This document shows positions 17,473 to 25,952 of a stretch of DNA of 63,874 bases, in pieces. This DNA is from Cyanobacteriota bacterium (lineage in GTDB: Bacteria > Cyanobacteriota > Cyanobacteriia > PCC-6307 > Cyanobiaceae). The notes under the pieces were generated by a model. The model searched no databases. It saw only the letters and a program-made list of their open reading frames with translations, and had not been told where the DNA came from. How positions within the stretch are numbered: the first letter of the stretch is position 1; every line of letters begins with the position of its first letter. The stretch covers positions 1 through 63,874 of the forward strand of contig JAPLIC010000020.1 of assembly GCA_026389315.1 (NCBI GenBank). Direction: 5' to 3'. The position numbers and the translations under genes were made by a program.

Positions 17473-18576
17473 TTAGAAGCCCATCACCTTGGCCACCATG
17501 TTGGTGTCGGCCTCAAGCCCGGTGTGGAAGGTGGAATCGTTGTGTTCGATGGCGGTGGCAGGATCTTTGAGGCCATTGCCGGTGAGGACACAGACCACCC
17601 GGGCCCCTGCAGGCACCTCACCATGGCGCTTGAGCAGGCCGGCTACCGAGGCCGCGCTCGCCGGTTCGCAGAAGACGCCTTCGCTGCTTCCCAGCAGCTT
17701 GTAGGCCTCGATGATCTCCGCGTCGGTGACAGCCATGAAGTCACCCTTGCTTTCTTCGCGGGCCCTGAGGGCGTTGTCCCGATTGACCGGGTTGCCGATG
17801 CGGATGGCGGTGGCGATGGTATCCGGATGTTCCACCGTTTCTCCCAGGACGAGGGGAGCCGCTCCTGCGGCCTGGAAACCCATCATGCGGGGCAGTTTCT
17901 GGGAGTTGCCAGCCTGCTGGTATTCCTTGAATCCCATCCAGTAGGCGCTGATGTTGCCGGCATTCCCCATGGGGATGCATAGCCAATCGGGGGCATCGCC
18001 CAAGGCGTCAATCACTTCGAAGGCGGCGGTTTTCTGACCCTGAAGGCGGTAGGGATTAAGGGAGTTGACCAGGGTGATCGGGTAGCGATCGGCCACTTCA
18101 CGAACGATGGCCAGGGCCCGGTCGAAATTGCCTTTTACCGCCAGCACTTCGGCCCCATAGAGAAGGGCCTGGGCCAGTTTTCCCTGGGCCACATAGCCGT
18201 CGGGGATCAGGACGAAGGCGCGCATGCCACCCCGGCGGGCGTAGGCGGCGGCGGCGGCGGAGGTATTGCCGGTGCTGGCGCAGATCACCGCTTCAGAGCC
18301 GGCTTCCTTGGCCTTGCTGATCGCCATGGTCATGCCCCGATCCTTGAAGGAGCCCGTGGGGTTGAGACCGTCGTATTTGAGGAACACCGAAACCCCACGG
18401 CCGATGCGTTCAGCGATGGCCGGAGCTGGAATCAGCGGGGTGGCCCCTTCCCTGAGGGTGATCACCGGGGTGCTGGCGCTCACGGGCAACCAGGAGCGAT
18501 AGGCCTCAATCAGCCCAGGCCAGTCCTGCATCGTGGGGCGCTGGCCCAGGCGACGCAGGGCTTGGAGCAGGGGCAC
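17473..18576 (-). CDS. thrC: Threonine synthase
   Basis: ThrC is a PLP enzyme converting O-phosphohomoserine to threonine. It has 367 residues. The PLP lysine is in [29 protein letters not shown] and the glycine-rich phosphate loop [12 protein letters not shown] are present. The size and sequence match the short bacterial class rather than the longer SAM-regulated plant class. Internal ATG at 18531 ([12 protein letters not shown]) is an alternative start. It is followed by a terminator; upstream is a DUF1400 protein on the same strand. Confidence 0.95.
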   Translation of the reverse strand: MPLLQALRRLGQRPTMQDWPGLIEAYRSWLPVSASTPVITLREGATPLIPAPAIAERIGRGVSVFLKYDGLNPTGSFKDRGMTMAISKAKEAGSEAVICASTGNTSAAAAAYARRGGMRAFVLIPDGYVAQGKLAQALLYGAEVLAVKGNFDRALAIVREVADRYPITLVNSLNPYRLQGQKTAAFEVIDALGDAPDWLCIPMGNAGNISAYWMGFKEYQQAGNSQKLPRMMGFQAAGAAPLVLGETVEHPDTIATAIRIGNPVNRDNALRAREESKGDFMAVTDAEIIEAYKLLGSSEGVFCEPASAASVAGLLKRHGEVPAGARVVCVLTGNGLKDPATAIEHNDSTFHTGLEADTNMVAKVMGF

Positions 18577-18606
18577 GGGTTAAGGGGGGAGGGGGCTCGA
18601 TTGAAT

Positions 18607-19248
18607 CTACGTTGCCTGCCCTTGGGGGGCCTTGGCGGCCGGGGGCGTCTGAGGCGCCTGGGAGGTATTGGGGGCCGGTGCCGCAGTCCCGGGACCCCGC
18701 AGGCCGTCCAGGGGGGATTCGGAGAAGAAGCGCACCAGCTCGGCGATGGAGGAGGCTTTTTCCATCAACACCAGGAGGGCTGGCACGCTGACGGCCATCT
18801 CCCGGGTCGGATAGGCCCGCAGGAAACTGATGGCAGAGAGGGATTTTTTATCGTTGTTCAGACCCAGCACGATCGCCGACCGCAGGGCGACTACCCCGTC
18901 TTCTCTGGCCCGCAGGGGGTGAACGATGGTGCCAAAGCGATCCAGAATCGCCATGCCGATGCGGGTGTTCAGCAGTCGCGAGACCATGCCGATCGGCAGA
19001 TTGACCGATTCATTGAGTATTTTTTGCACGTCAGCCGGCTTCTGCTTGCCGAAGCGCAGCAGGTCTCCCAGCAGGCCCTGGGCCTGGCCATTGGCGGCCA
19101 GGCGTTCGAGATCAGCAACCGGAATCGAGCGACGGAAAGCTCCTGAAATGAAGACCACATTTTCGGCCGCCGGGGCAGCGCTGGCCGTGCCCCACAGCGT
19201 CAAGCCCATGGCGACTGCCAGCAGTCTTTGCCGTTTCGCCACCACCAT
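18607..19248 (-). CDS. Exported DUF1400-type (alpha/beta hydrolase N-terminal domain) protein
   Basis: The 213-residue protein starts with a signal peptide (LLAVAMGLTLWGTASAAPAAE). The mature part resembles the cyanobacterial DUF1400 domain usually found N-terminal to an alpha/beta hydrolase (FRRSIPVADLERLAANGQ, GDLLRFGKQKPADVQKIL). The hydrolase domain itself is absent: there is no GxSxG nucleophile elbow, so this is a stand-alone DUF1400 protein of unknown activity. A Pro/Ala-rich tail ends it. It lies between an ABC1 kinase and thrC on the same strand. Confidence 0.75.
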   Translation of the reverse strand: MVVAKRQRLLAVAMGLTLWGTASAAPAAENVVFISGAFRRSIPVADLERLAANGQAQGLLGDLLRFGKQKPADVQKILNESVNLPIGMVSRLLNTRIGMAILDRFGTIVHPLRAREDGVVALRSAIVLGLNNDKKSLSAISFLRAYPTREMAVSVPALLVLMEKASSIAELVRFFSESPLDGLRGPGTAAPAPNTSQAPQTPPAAKAPQGQAT

Positions 19249-19292
19249 GGCTGGTTGTTCCGTCTAAAACCCGAACCAATCTAAGCCAGCCC

Positions 19293-21341
19293 CTACCGCG
19301 CCGGAGCGACCAGCACGTCCCGCACCAGCCGCACGACGCCCTTTTCGGCCAGTCCCCGCGCCACTTCAACCCCCATGCGTCTCAGGTCGGGTTCGGCCAG
19401 AAGGCGGGGCAGGCGCCGCAATAGGAGGCTGGGCTCGAAGTTGGGTAGATCCCGCAGGATGGCAGCCAGTTGTCTGACAGGTTCGAGGTCGAGCAGAGGT
19501 TCGCTGGCCAGCGAGTCGGGAAGCTGCTGGCGTTGGCGCAGGCCCGGGGGCAACAGGCCTGCCGGCATGCGGCGGCCCAGCTGGAGGGCGGTGCGCCAGG
19601 CCAGGCCGTCCATCTGGGCCACCACGGCGTCCACAAGTTGGCGCCGCAGCATGCCGGCGTTGGCGGAAAAGAGAAACTCGATCACTTGGTCGAGCAGGCC
19701 TTCGAGGTCAAGTTGTTGTTGTAGAGAGGCACTACTGAGTAGATTTTCAAGACGTTGCCAGCGGAATTCATCGCCATCGAAGAGCATCTCCCGCAGGCTG
19801 CTGCGCAGTTGCGGATCCGGGTCTTCCATCAGGCGTCTGGCAAAATAGGGGTAGGCCGCACCCAGGATCTTGAAGTCTGGGTCAACGCTGAGGGCGATGC
19901 CTTCGAGGGTGACCAGTGAGCGGATGATCAGGGCATAGTAAGGCGGAACTTGGAAGGGGAATCGATACATGACACCGGAGAGATCGTCGGTGACGGCCTT
20001 AAAGTCCATGCGGCTGACACCCATCTCGATGGCTTGACCAAAGACGCTTTCGAAGGCGGGTACAATTGGCTCTAAGTTCACTTCTTCCCCTAGAAATCCG
20101 AGGCTGACAAAGTCCTTGGAAAGGGCGCTGAAATTTCGGTTGACCAGATGGACCACCGCCTGGATCAGACCCGTGCGGGCCTCCCGACTGACCGTGCTCA
20201 TCATGCCGAAATCGAGGTAGGCCAGGCGGCCATCGGCGAGGGCCAGCAGATTGCCCGGGTGGGGGTCGGCGTGGAAAAAGCCGTGTTCGAGCAGTTGCTG
20301 CAGGCTGCAGTCGACGCCCACCTGCACCATGTCATTGGGATCGATGCCGAGGTTGCGCACGGCGTCGAGGTTGGTGAGTTTGACACCCTCGATCCATTCC
20401 ATCGTCAGCACGCGTCGACTGGTGGTCTCGTGGTAGATAGCGGGTACGGCAATGCGGGGGTTGGCAGCGTGCAATTCGGCGAAGCGTTCGGCGTTGGCGG
20501 CTTCGTTGAGATAATCCATCTCTTCGAATACACGGCAGCCCAGTTCATCAATCAAACCCACCAAATCGCTGCGGATCAGCCGCACCCGGCGATTGAGCCA
20601 GGCGGCGATGTTGCGCACGATGTAGAGATCAAGCGTGATCTGTTCCCGCAGACCCGGCCGTTGCACCTTGACGGCCACCTTCTTTCCGTTGGGCAGAACG
20701 CCCCGATGCACCTGGCCCAGGGAGGCAGCTGAGATGGGCTCGCGCTCCAGGTGGGCAAACAGGCTGTCCACCGGGGCACCGAGATCCTCTTCAATGCAGG
20801 CCATGGCCAGCTCTGGATCAAAGCCTGGCAATTGATCCTGCAGTTGGGCCAGTTCTTCGAGCAGGAGTGGCGGCACGATGTCCGGCCGGGTCGAGAGGGC
20901 CTGGCCGGCCTTGATGAAGGCCGGACCCAGGGCCGCCAGCAGCTCGGCGCATTCGCGGGCCCGGGCCCGGGCCCGTTCGGGCACCTTGAGCTGGCCTGTG
21001 AGGTTGTCGCTGGCCACACCCAGCAAATAGAGGCTGATCGGGATCAGGGTTTGACGCAGCCGCCGGGCCAGGCGCTGGGGATGGCCGGCGTAGATGCGGC
21101 TGATCGCTTCAGGGTCGTATTCCAGTAGCCCGGCGGTTTCAAGGAAATCGCCGAGATCGGCGGGGTCCTTGGAGCCGTTGTTGGGATTGGCATTCACCGG
21201 TGCCCATGCAGCTGTCGGCGCCATGATGGTGGGCATGGCAGGTGGGGCCGGTGCCATCGGATCGGCGCCGAAAACGGAGGCCCGCATGGCGGCCAGGGCA
21301 TGTTCGGCGGCGGTGGCGCTAGCGGGGCCCGTTCGGTCCAT
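19293..21341 (-). CDS. ABC1/AarF (UbiB/COQ8-like) family atypical kinase
   Basis: This family supports isoprenoid-quinone (plastoquinone, tocopherol) metabolism in chloroplasts and cyanobacteria. Typical features are the KxGQ motif (ALGPAFIKAGQALSTRPDIV), the Ala-rich loop ISAASLGQVHRGVLPNGKKV with the ATP-binding Lys, the Glu motif EMDYLNEAANAERF, the catalytic HADPHPGNLL and metal-binding LDFGMM. A C-terminal helical tail of about 230 residues follows. The frame is open from 21341, but the first about 50 residues are low complexity, and ATG 21266 (MAPAPPAMPTIM) is a likely start. Confidence 0.92.
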   Translation of the reverse strand: MDRTGPASATAAEHALAAMRASVFGADPMAPAPPAMPTIMAPTAAWAPVNANPNNGSKDPADLGDFLETAGLLEYDPEAISRIYAGHPQRLARRLRQTLIPISLYLLGVASDNLTGQLKVPERARARARECAELLAALGPAFIKAGQALSTRPDIVPPLLLEELAQLQDQLPGFDPELAMACIEEDLGAPVDSLFAHLEREPISAASLGQVHRGVLPNGKKVAVKVQRPGLREQITLDLYIVRNIAAWLNRRVRLIRSDLVGLIDELGCRVFEEMDYLNEAANAERFAELHAANPRIAVPAIYHETTSRRVLTMEWIEGVKLTNLDAVRNLGIDPNDMVQVGVDCSLQQLLEHGFFHADPHPGNLLALADGRLAYLDFGMMSTVSREARTGLIQAVVHLVNRNFSALSKDFVSLGFLGEEVNLEPIVPAFESVFGQAIEMGVSRMDFKAVTDDLSGVMYRFPFQVPPYYALIIRSLVTLEGIALSVDPDFKILGAAYPYFARRLMEDPDPQLRSSLREMLFDGDEFRWQRLENLLSSASLQQQLDLEGLLDQVIEFLFSANAGMLRRQLVDAVVAQMDGLAWRTALQLGRRMPAGLLPPGLRQRQQLPDSLASEPLLDLEPVRQLAAILRDLPNFEPSLLLRRLPRLLAEPDLRRMGVEVARGLAEKGVVRLVRDVLVAPAR

Positions 21342-21608
21342 GGGGGGGAAGGGGCCGGCGGCGCCGGGCAGGGTTCCTTTGTTTTAGGGCACCCGGTGGG
21401 GGTCGTGACGAGGCGGTGCAGGCTACATGTAAGTCATTAGGAAACTTAGGCGATCAGCGATGAGATTAACTTTTCTCAATTAAAATAAATATCCTGCCAT
21501 TTTCTTGAATTGAAGTTCAGTTTTAATTCCTACTTTTCCAAGGCTGTTTCCATTGTTAAAATTGCTCCCACCTGCCACCCCTAGACCATTTCTTTCCTTT
21601 CCCTGTTT
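21342..21608. other. AT-rich intergenic region between divergent ABC1 kinase and histidine kinase genes
   Basis: About 267 bp, distinctly AT-rich compared with its surroundings (especially 21430-21560), with several TTAAAAT/TAAAAT elements on the plus strand. It should hold the promoters of both divergent genes. No small gene or structured RNA was recognised. Confidence 0.5.
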
Positions 21609-23777
21609 TTGCCTCGCAAAGTGATAGCAGATTTTCTGCGTCGTTGTCGACCCGGGAGGGAGCAGCTATTGCAGTCCTGTGTGCTGGCTGCTCTCTATTT
21701 CCTTTTTGGCCAGGCCTCCTTCCAGGTCAATGTCCAACATCAGGTGACGACGCCCGTTTTCTTTGCCCCCGAAGGCATGGCCCTGGCAGCGGTGATTCTT
21801 TTCGGACCGGGCCTCTGGCCTGGAATTGTCGTCGGCCAATGCCTGTTGGGACTCAGTGCCGGTTTGCCGCTTGGAATTGCCTTGGCGATCGGCCTCTCCA
21901 ATGGACTTGAAGGGCTGGTGGGTTCCTTTTGTTTTGGGTTTCTCAACTTGCGACCCGACCTTAAGCGTCTCACGGACCTGTTGTGGCTGGTGACCCTGAT
22001 CTTCCTGGTGTTGCAACCCTTGAGCGCCACCCTGGGGATGCTGGCTTTGCAACCCGATCATGTCTCGCATGATCCCTTTTTTGTGACCCAGGAATGGCTC
22101 AACTGGTGGTCGGGGAATGGCATTGCCCAGGCCCAACTCACGCCCCTATTGTTGATTCTGTTCAGTCGTCGTCGCTCCCTGCGCGACAATCTGGTGGATG
22201 CGGTGTTGCCGGCCCTGATCATGGTGGAAGGGCTCAGCCTCTTTGTGGTTATGACCCAAGGCGATCTTTCCCTTACCAACAACCTGGATCTCTATCGGCC
22301 CCTGGTGGTGATTCCGGGATTGGTGCGTGGCTCCTTGGCGGCTTGCTTTGCTTCCCTTTATCTCTCCATTGTTACTTTATGGGCAACAAGTATCGGAGAA
22401 GGGCCTTTTAGATATCCTGGTGCCATTAACTTTTACGGTCTTAATTTATTTATAATTACCAGTGGTCTGGTCGCTATGATTGTGGCAACTTTGGTAGACC
22501 AGATTAAAGATAGCGAACAACAGGCACTCAAAAGTGGTGACGCGGCTCGTCAGGCCTTGACTGAAAATCAGAATTTAATTAGCCGCATGAGCCACGAAAT
22601 TCGCACACCCCTTGCGGCCATTCGCAACCATGCTGATCAGGCCATGGCCACCCAGGTTGGTCGAGATGACCATTCCAGATATGGTGCCATTCTCTCGGCC
22701 AGTCAACACGCCTTGGATGTAGTCAATGATTTGCTTGATCCGGAGAGACCTATAGGTAAGCAGGCGAAAATACGGTTGGAGCCTGTGGCGGTACGAGAGA
22801 TGACCAACATTCTATATCAAATTATAGCACCGCAGTTTGAGCGAAAACGACTTAACTTTCTGGTGGATATTGATTCTGATGTACCGCAATACATTCTCAC
22901 CGATCCGATGAAGCTCAAGCAGGTTATCCTCAACCTGCTTACCAACGCCGGCAAGTTCACCCGTCAAGGCACGATCCGTTTGCACTGGAGCCTTATGTCC
23001 CCCGGCACAGCCGATGCCAATCCCCTGCGCATTGCTGTCGAAGATACAGGCCCTGGCCTGAGCGCCAACGAGATCGCCAGTCTCTTTCAGCCCTTTCGCC
23101 GTCTTGCCAACGTCCATTCCAGCGACGAAGAGGGTACAGGCTTGGGGCTATTTATCAGTCGCGACATTATCCAGACCCTTGGCGGCCAGTTGTTGGTGGA
23201 TAGTCAATGGGGTAGGGGCAGTTGTTTCTTTATCCTGTTGCCCTTACGGGTGCCCGAAAAAGTGGTCTTGTCCGAATTAGATTTTTGTTCAGACTTTGAC
23301 GAGTCGACCGAGGTTTCCGGCATGACCTCGCCCGATTCAGAGGCTCCCCGCTTAGCGGGATTACGTCTTCTTTTGGCTGAGGATTACACCAGTTTGCGCC
23401 ATTGTCTGCAAGAGATACTCGAAATCCATGGTGCCACGGTCTTTGCCGCAGCCAGTGGTGAAGAGGCCCTTTCGCTCATGGCTAGCTCTCCCATAGAGAT
23501 GGTGTTGATGGATATGTCCATGCCCGGTATCGGTGGTTTGGAGGCGGCCCGGCGCATCCGCCGCGACCATCGCCCGGACCACCGCTATGACCAGCTTCCC
23601 ATCATCGGCATGACAGGGGATGTTTTTCTCGAATCCGAAAACGCTTTGTTGGAAGCCGGCATTAACCGCGTGTTGATCAAGCCGGTCGATACCGAGGAAC
23701 TGCTCGATACCCTCAGCCACCTCCGGCCCCGACCTCCATCCCCCGAACCCACCCTTTCCCGGACTCCGCCAGCCTGA
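21609..23777 (+). CDS. MASE1-type hybrid histidine kinase with receiver domain
   Basis: This 722-residue membrane sensor starts with a multi-helix MASE1-like domain (about 15-300: ALYFLFGQASFQ, FFAPEGMALAAVILFGPGLW). A HisKA domain follows with phospho-acceptor H329 (SRMSHEIRTPLAAIRNHADQ), then the HATPase with N box (ILNLLTNAGKFT), G1 (VEDTGPGLS) and G2 (EGTGLGLFIS), and a C-terminal receiver with D635 (VLMDMSMPGIGG) and its Lys in LIKPVD. The start is TTG 21609. Base composition is lower in GC than its neighbours, hinting at transfer. The signal is unknown; no separate response regulator is adjacent. It overlaps convergent pfkB by 65 bp. Confidence 0.93.
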   Translation: MPRKVIADFLRRCRPGREQLLQSCVLAALYFLFGQASFQVNVQHQVTTPVFFAPEGMALAAVILFGPGLWPGIVVGQCLLGLSAGLPLGIALAIGLSNGLEGLVGSFCFGFLNLRPDLKRLTDLLWLVTLIFLVLQPLSATLGMLALQPDHVSHDPFFVTQEWLNWWSGNGIAQAQLTPLLLILFSRRRSLRDNLVDAVLPALIMVEGLSLFVVMTQGDLSLTNNLDLYRPLVVIPGLVRGSLAACFASLYLSIVTLWATSIGEGPFRYPGAINFYGLNLFIITSGLVAMIVATLVDQIKDSEQQALKSGDAARQALTENQNLISRMSHEIRTPLAAIRNHADQAMATQVGRDDHSRYGAILSASQHALDVVNDLLDPERPIGKQAKIRLEPVAVREMTNILYQIIAPQFERKRLNFLVDIDSDVPQYILTDPMKLKQVILNLLTNAGKFTRQGTIRLHWSLMSPGTADANPLRIAVEDTGPGLSANEIASLFQPFRRLANVHSSDEEGTGLGLFISRDIIQTLGGQLLVDSQWGRGSCFFILLPLRVPEKVVLSELDFCSDFDESTEVSGMTSPDSEAPRLAGLRLLLAEDYTSLRHCLQEILEIHGATVFAAASGEEALSLMASSPIEMVLMDMSMPGIGGLEAARRIRRDHRPDHRYDQLPIIGMTGDVFLESENALLEAGINRVLIKPVDTEELLDTLSHLRPRPPSPEPTLSRTPPA

Positions 23778-24666
23778 GTTGCCCTCCATAGGGTCCCTTG
23801 CCATCCAGACAGGCGGCGCCACAGTGGCAACCCAGACTGATCGCTGCCGCCAAGGGCCATTGGGCCGCCAGTGCCGCAGTCACCCCGGCGGCAAAGGAGT
23901 CGCCGGCACCGTAGGTGTCAGCCACGGGTTGCTTGCGTTGGGGGGCTAAAAACCGGCCCCCTGGAGTGACATGCCCGCCCCGGTCACCTTCGGTGCGAAC
24001 CACCAGGGTGGGGGGTGGAATGAGATCACCGTCGCAATAGGTTTCGGCAGGATCAAGGGCACTGCCAATCAGGGCATCGAGCTGCACCCCCGCCTCTTGC
24101 AGTACCCCAAGCCGGGTGCGCGGCGTCGCGGTCAACACCTTGGCACGGCGCGCTTGTCTCAGGGCGGCTGCATCGGCCGCCGTCACGAAGACCCCGTCGC
24201 AATCGGACAACGTCTGCCATGGCAAGGCATCGCTGCCGTTGGCCGCCAGCCGCTCCCCAATCACCGTGATCGTGCGCTCGCCATCACCATCGATGAAGGT
24301 GATCGCCTGGCGGGTCGGGGCCTCCCTCCAAGCCACATGCAGCTCCAGGCCCATGGCGGTCAGTTCCCTGGCCGCCTGCTCGCCAATTCGATCGCGCCCC
24401 AAGGCTGTAAAAAACGGCACAGGCTGGCCCGTGAGTCGCGCCAGCTGGGCCGCGACCACCGCACCGCCTCCGGCGGGGCATTGGTGGAAGGCCTTGGCGG
24501 TCGTGATCGCCCCCGCAAGCGGCAGTTGGGCCACTTCCACGAAGCTGACCATTTCCACATGCCCCACCACCGCCAGATTGAGGCGGGGCAGGGGCGGCAA
24601 GGCCTCCAGGGGGAGGGGTACCGCAGTCAGCGTTTCCGAGGCGTACGGGTCGCTGTTGTTCAGCAT
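23713..24666 (-). CDS. PfkB-family carbohydrate kinase
   Basis: This 317-residue ribokinase-family kinase has the N-terminal glycine motif (CPAGGGAVVAAQLARLTG) and the C-terminal signature DTYGAGDSFAAGVTAAL with the catalytic Asp and anion-hole GAGD. The substrate cannot be read from sequence; ribokinase, fructokinase or nucleoside kinases are possible. I chose ATG 24666 (MLNNSDPYASETL); the frame is open to 24747. Its 3' end overlaps the end of the histidine kinase gene on the opposite strand. The lytic transglycosylase gene lies upstream on the same strand. Confidence 0.88.
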   Translation of the reverse strand: MLNNSDPYASETLTAVPLPLEALPPLPRLNLAVVGHVEMVSFVEVAQLPLAGAITTAKAFHQCPAGGGAVVAAQLARLTGQPVPFFTALGRDRIGEQAARELTAMGLELHVAWREAPTRQAITFIDGDGERTITVIGERLAANGSDALPWQTLSDCDGVFVTAADAAALRQARRAKVLTATPRTRLGVLQEAGVQLDALIGSALDPAETYCDGDLIPPPTLVVRTEGDRGGHVTPGGRFLAPQRKQPVADTYGAGDSFAAGVTAALAAQWPLAAAISLGCHCGAACLDGKGPYGGQLRLAESGKGWVRGMEVGAGGG

Positions 24667-24761
24667 CGTTGCCCTCACGTGAGGTTCCAACCCATACCAC
24701 AGCCCTGGAGGCCAAAGTCGCCGAGGTCGCCTCGGGCAAAGGCCCACAGGAGCAGCGGAAG

Positions 24762-25805
24762 TCAGGGTTTGGTTTGCTGGCTGATCAGGATTCCTGCCAC
24801 CGCCGCGGGCGGGGCGCTGGCGGGGGACTGTTGCAAGAAGGTCGCCACCGCCAGGGGTCTGGGTTGGTCATAGCCCACGGGTAGCCAGAGGTCGCCGGCA
24901 ACGGTGGGGTAATGCACTTCCCAGTGGTAGAGGCCGGTGTAGGCGGCAGGATCGTCCTTGATCAGGGAGGCGTAGGCGAGGACAGCGCGTCCGTATTGGT
25001 CGCTGTTGTTGTACCCCCACAGCCCCTTGCGGATGTCCTTGAGGCCGCCGCGACGCACCAGGTAGCGGGCAGCGGCGTGGATGGCGTCCTGGGGGTTGCG
25101 AATATCGCCTCCTTTACCGATGCCAGCTTCCGTCCAGGTGGTGGGCAGAAATTGCATCGGTCCACGGGCATCGGCAATCGACACCCCGTCGATTCGACCC
25201 ATGCCGCTTTCCACCAGGTTCACCGCCGCCAGCACCTCCCAGGGAATGCCCGTTGCAGCAGCGGCATCGTGGTAATAACGCAACAGATTGGCGGCTGGCT
25301 CGGGGGGGATGATGCGCCAGGCCGGCACTTTCACGGCCAGGCTTTTGCCGCGGCGCATTTCCAGAAAGGCTCGCCGCGCCACCAGGTGCTGATCCAGCAC
25401 CGATTGCCAGCGGGGTGGCAGGTAGGCACGCACCTGGTTGGCCAGGTCGGTCCTGGGCGCCAACGCCCGATAGATCACCTGCTGCTGGTGGCCCAGTCGG
25501 GCCAAATCGGCGGCTGGGGTGGTATTTGAGCGCAGTGCCACTTCCACAGCGGTCAATAACCCAGCGATGGCGCTCGGGCTGCTTGGCACGACGGGATAGG
25601 AGCGGCCGTCGGCGGCCCGGGGCAAGCGGGGATCCGTCGGCAGAGTGACGACCCCGCGGCTGGGGGCGCCGGTGGCCTGGGCGGACCCGAGCGGCGGGGG
25701 CAGGCAGGCCACCAGGCCGAGCAGCAGGCTGGAGGCCGCCACACCCAGCAGCACCTGGCGAGCTCGCTGGGGGCTGAGTCTGCGGGGGTCAAGGGTGGCG
25801 GACAT
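24762..25805 (-). CDS. Lytic transglycosylase lipoprotein (MltB-like)
   Basis: This is a peptidoglycan-cleaving enzyme of 347 residues. A signal peptide ends in the lipobox LLLGLVAC (about 27-34), so it is anchored to a membrane. The catalytic domain (about 185-300) has the Glu in AAVNLVESGMGRIDG, then ADARGPMQFLPTTW and the motif LWGYNNSDQYGRAVLAYA, which fit goose-type lytic transglycosylases. Before it is a helical region of about 100 residues. It shares a strand with pfkB and the upstream winged-helix regulator, but spacing (146 bp to the regulator stop) does not argue for an operon. Confidence 0.9.
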   Translation of the reverse strand: MSATLDPRRLSPQRARQVLLGVAASSLLLGLVACLPPPLGSAQATGAPSRGVVTLPTDPRLPRAADGRSYPVVPSSPSAIAGLLTAVEVALRSNTTPAADLARLGHQQQVIYRALAPRTDLANQVRAYLPPRWQSVLDQHLVARRAFLEMRRGKSLAVKVPAWRIIPPEPAANLLRYYHDAAAATGIPWEVLAAVNLVESGMGRIDGVSIADARGPMQFLPTTWTEAGIGKGGDIRNPQDAIHAAARYLVRRGGLKDIRKGLWGYNNSDQYGRAVLAYASLIKDDPAAYTGLYHWEVHYPTVAGDLWLPVGYDQPRPLAVATFLQQSPASAPPAAVAGILISQQTKP

Positions 25806-25952
25806 GGCTGGCAGGCGGGTCAGGACCCCTGGGATTCAGGGACCGAGCGGGCCCACGTTATCGGCTTGATCCAGCCCCAGAATCCCCCTTGCCCCGATCC
25901 GCTTGGCTGCCGAGGTTGTTCAGCCCAGACAACAAGCAGACGCTCAGCTCGT

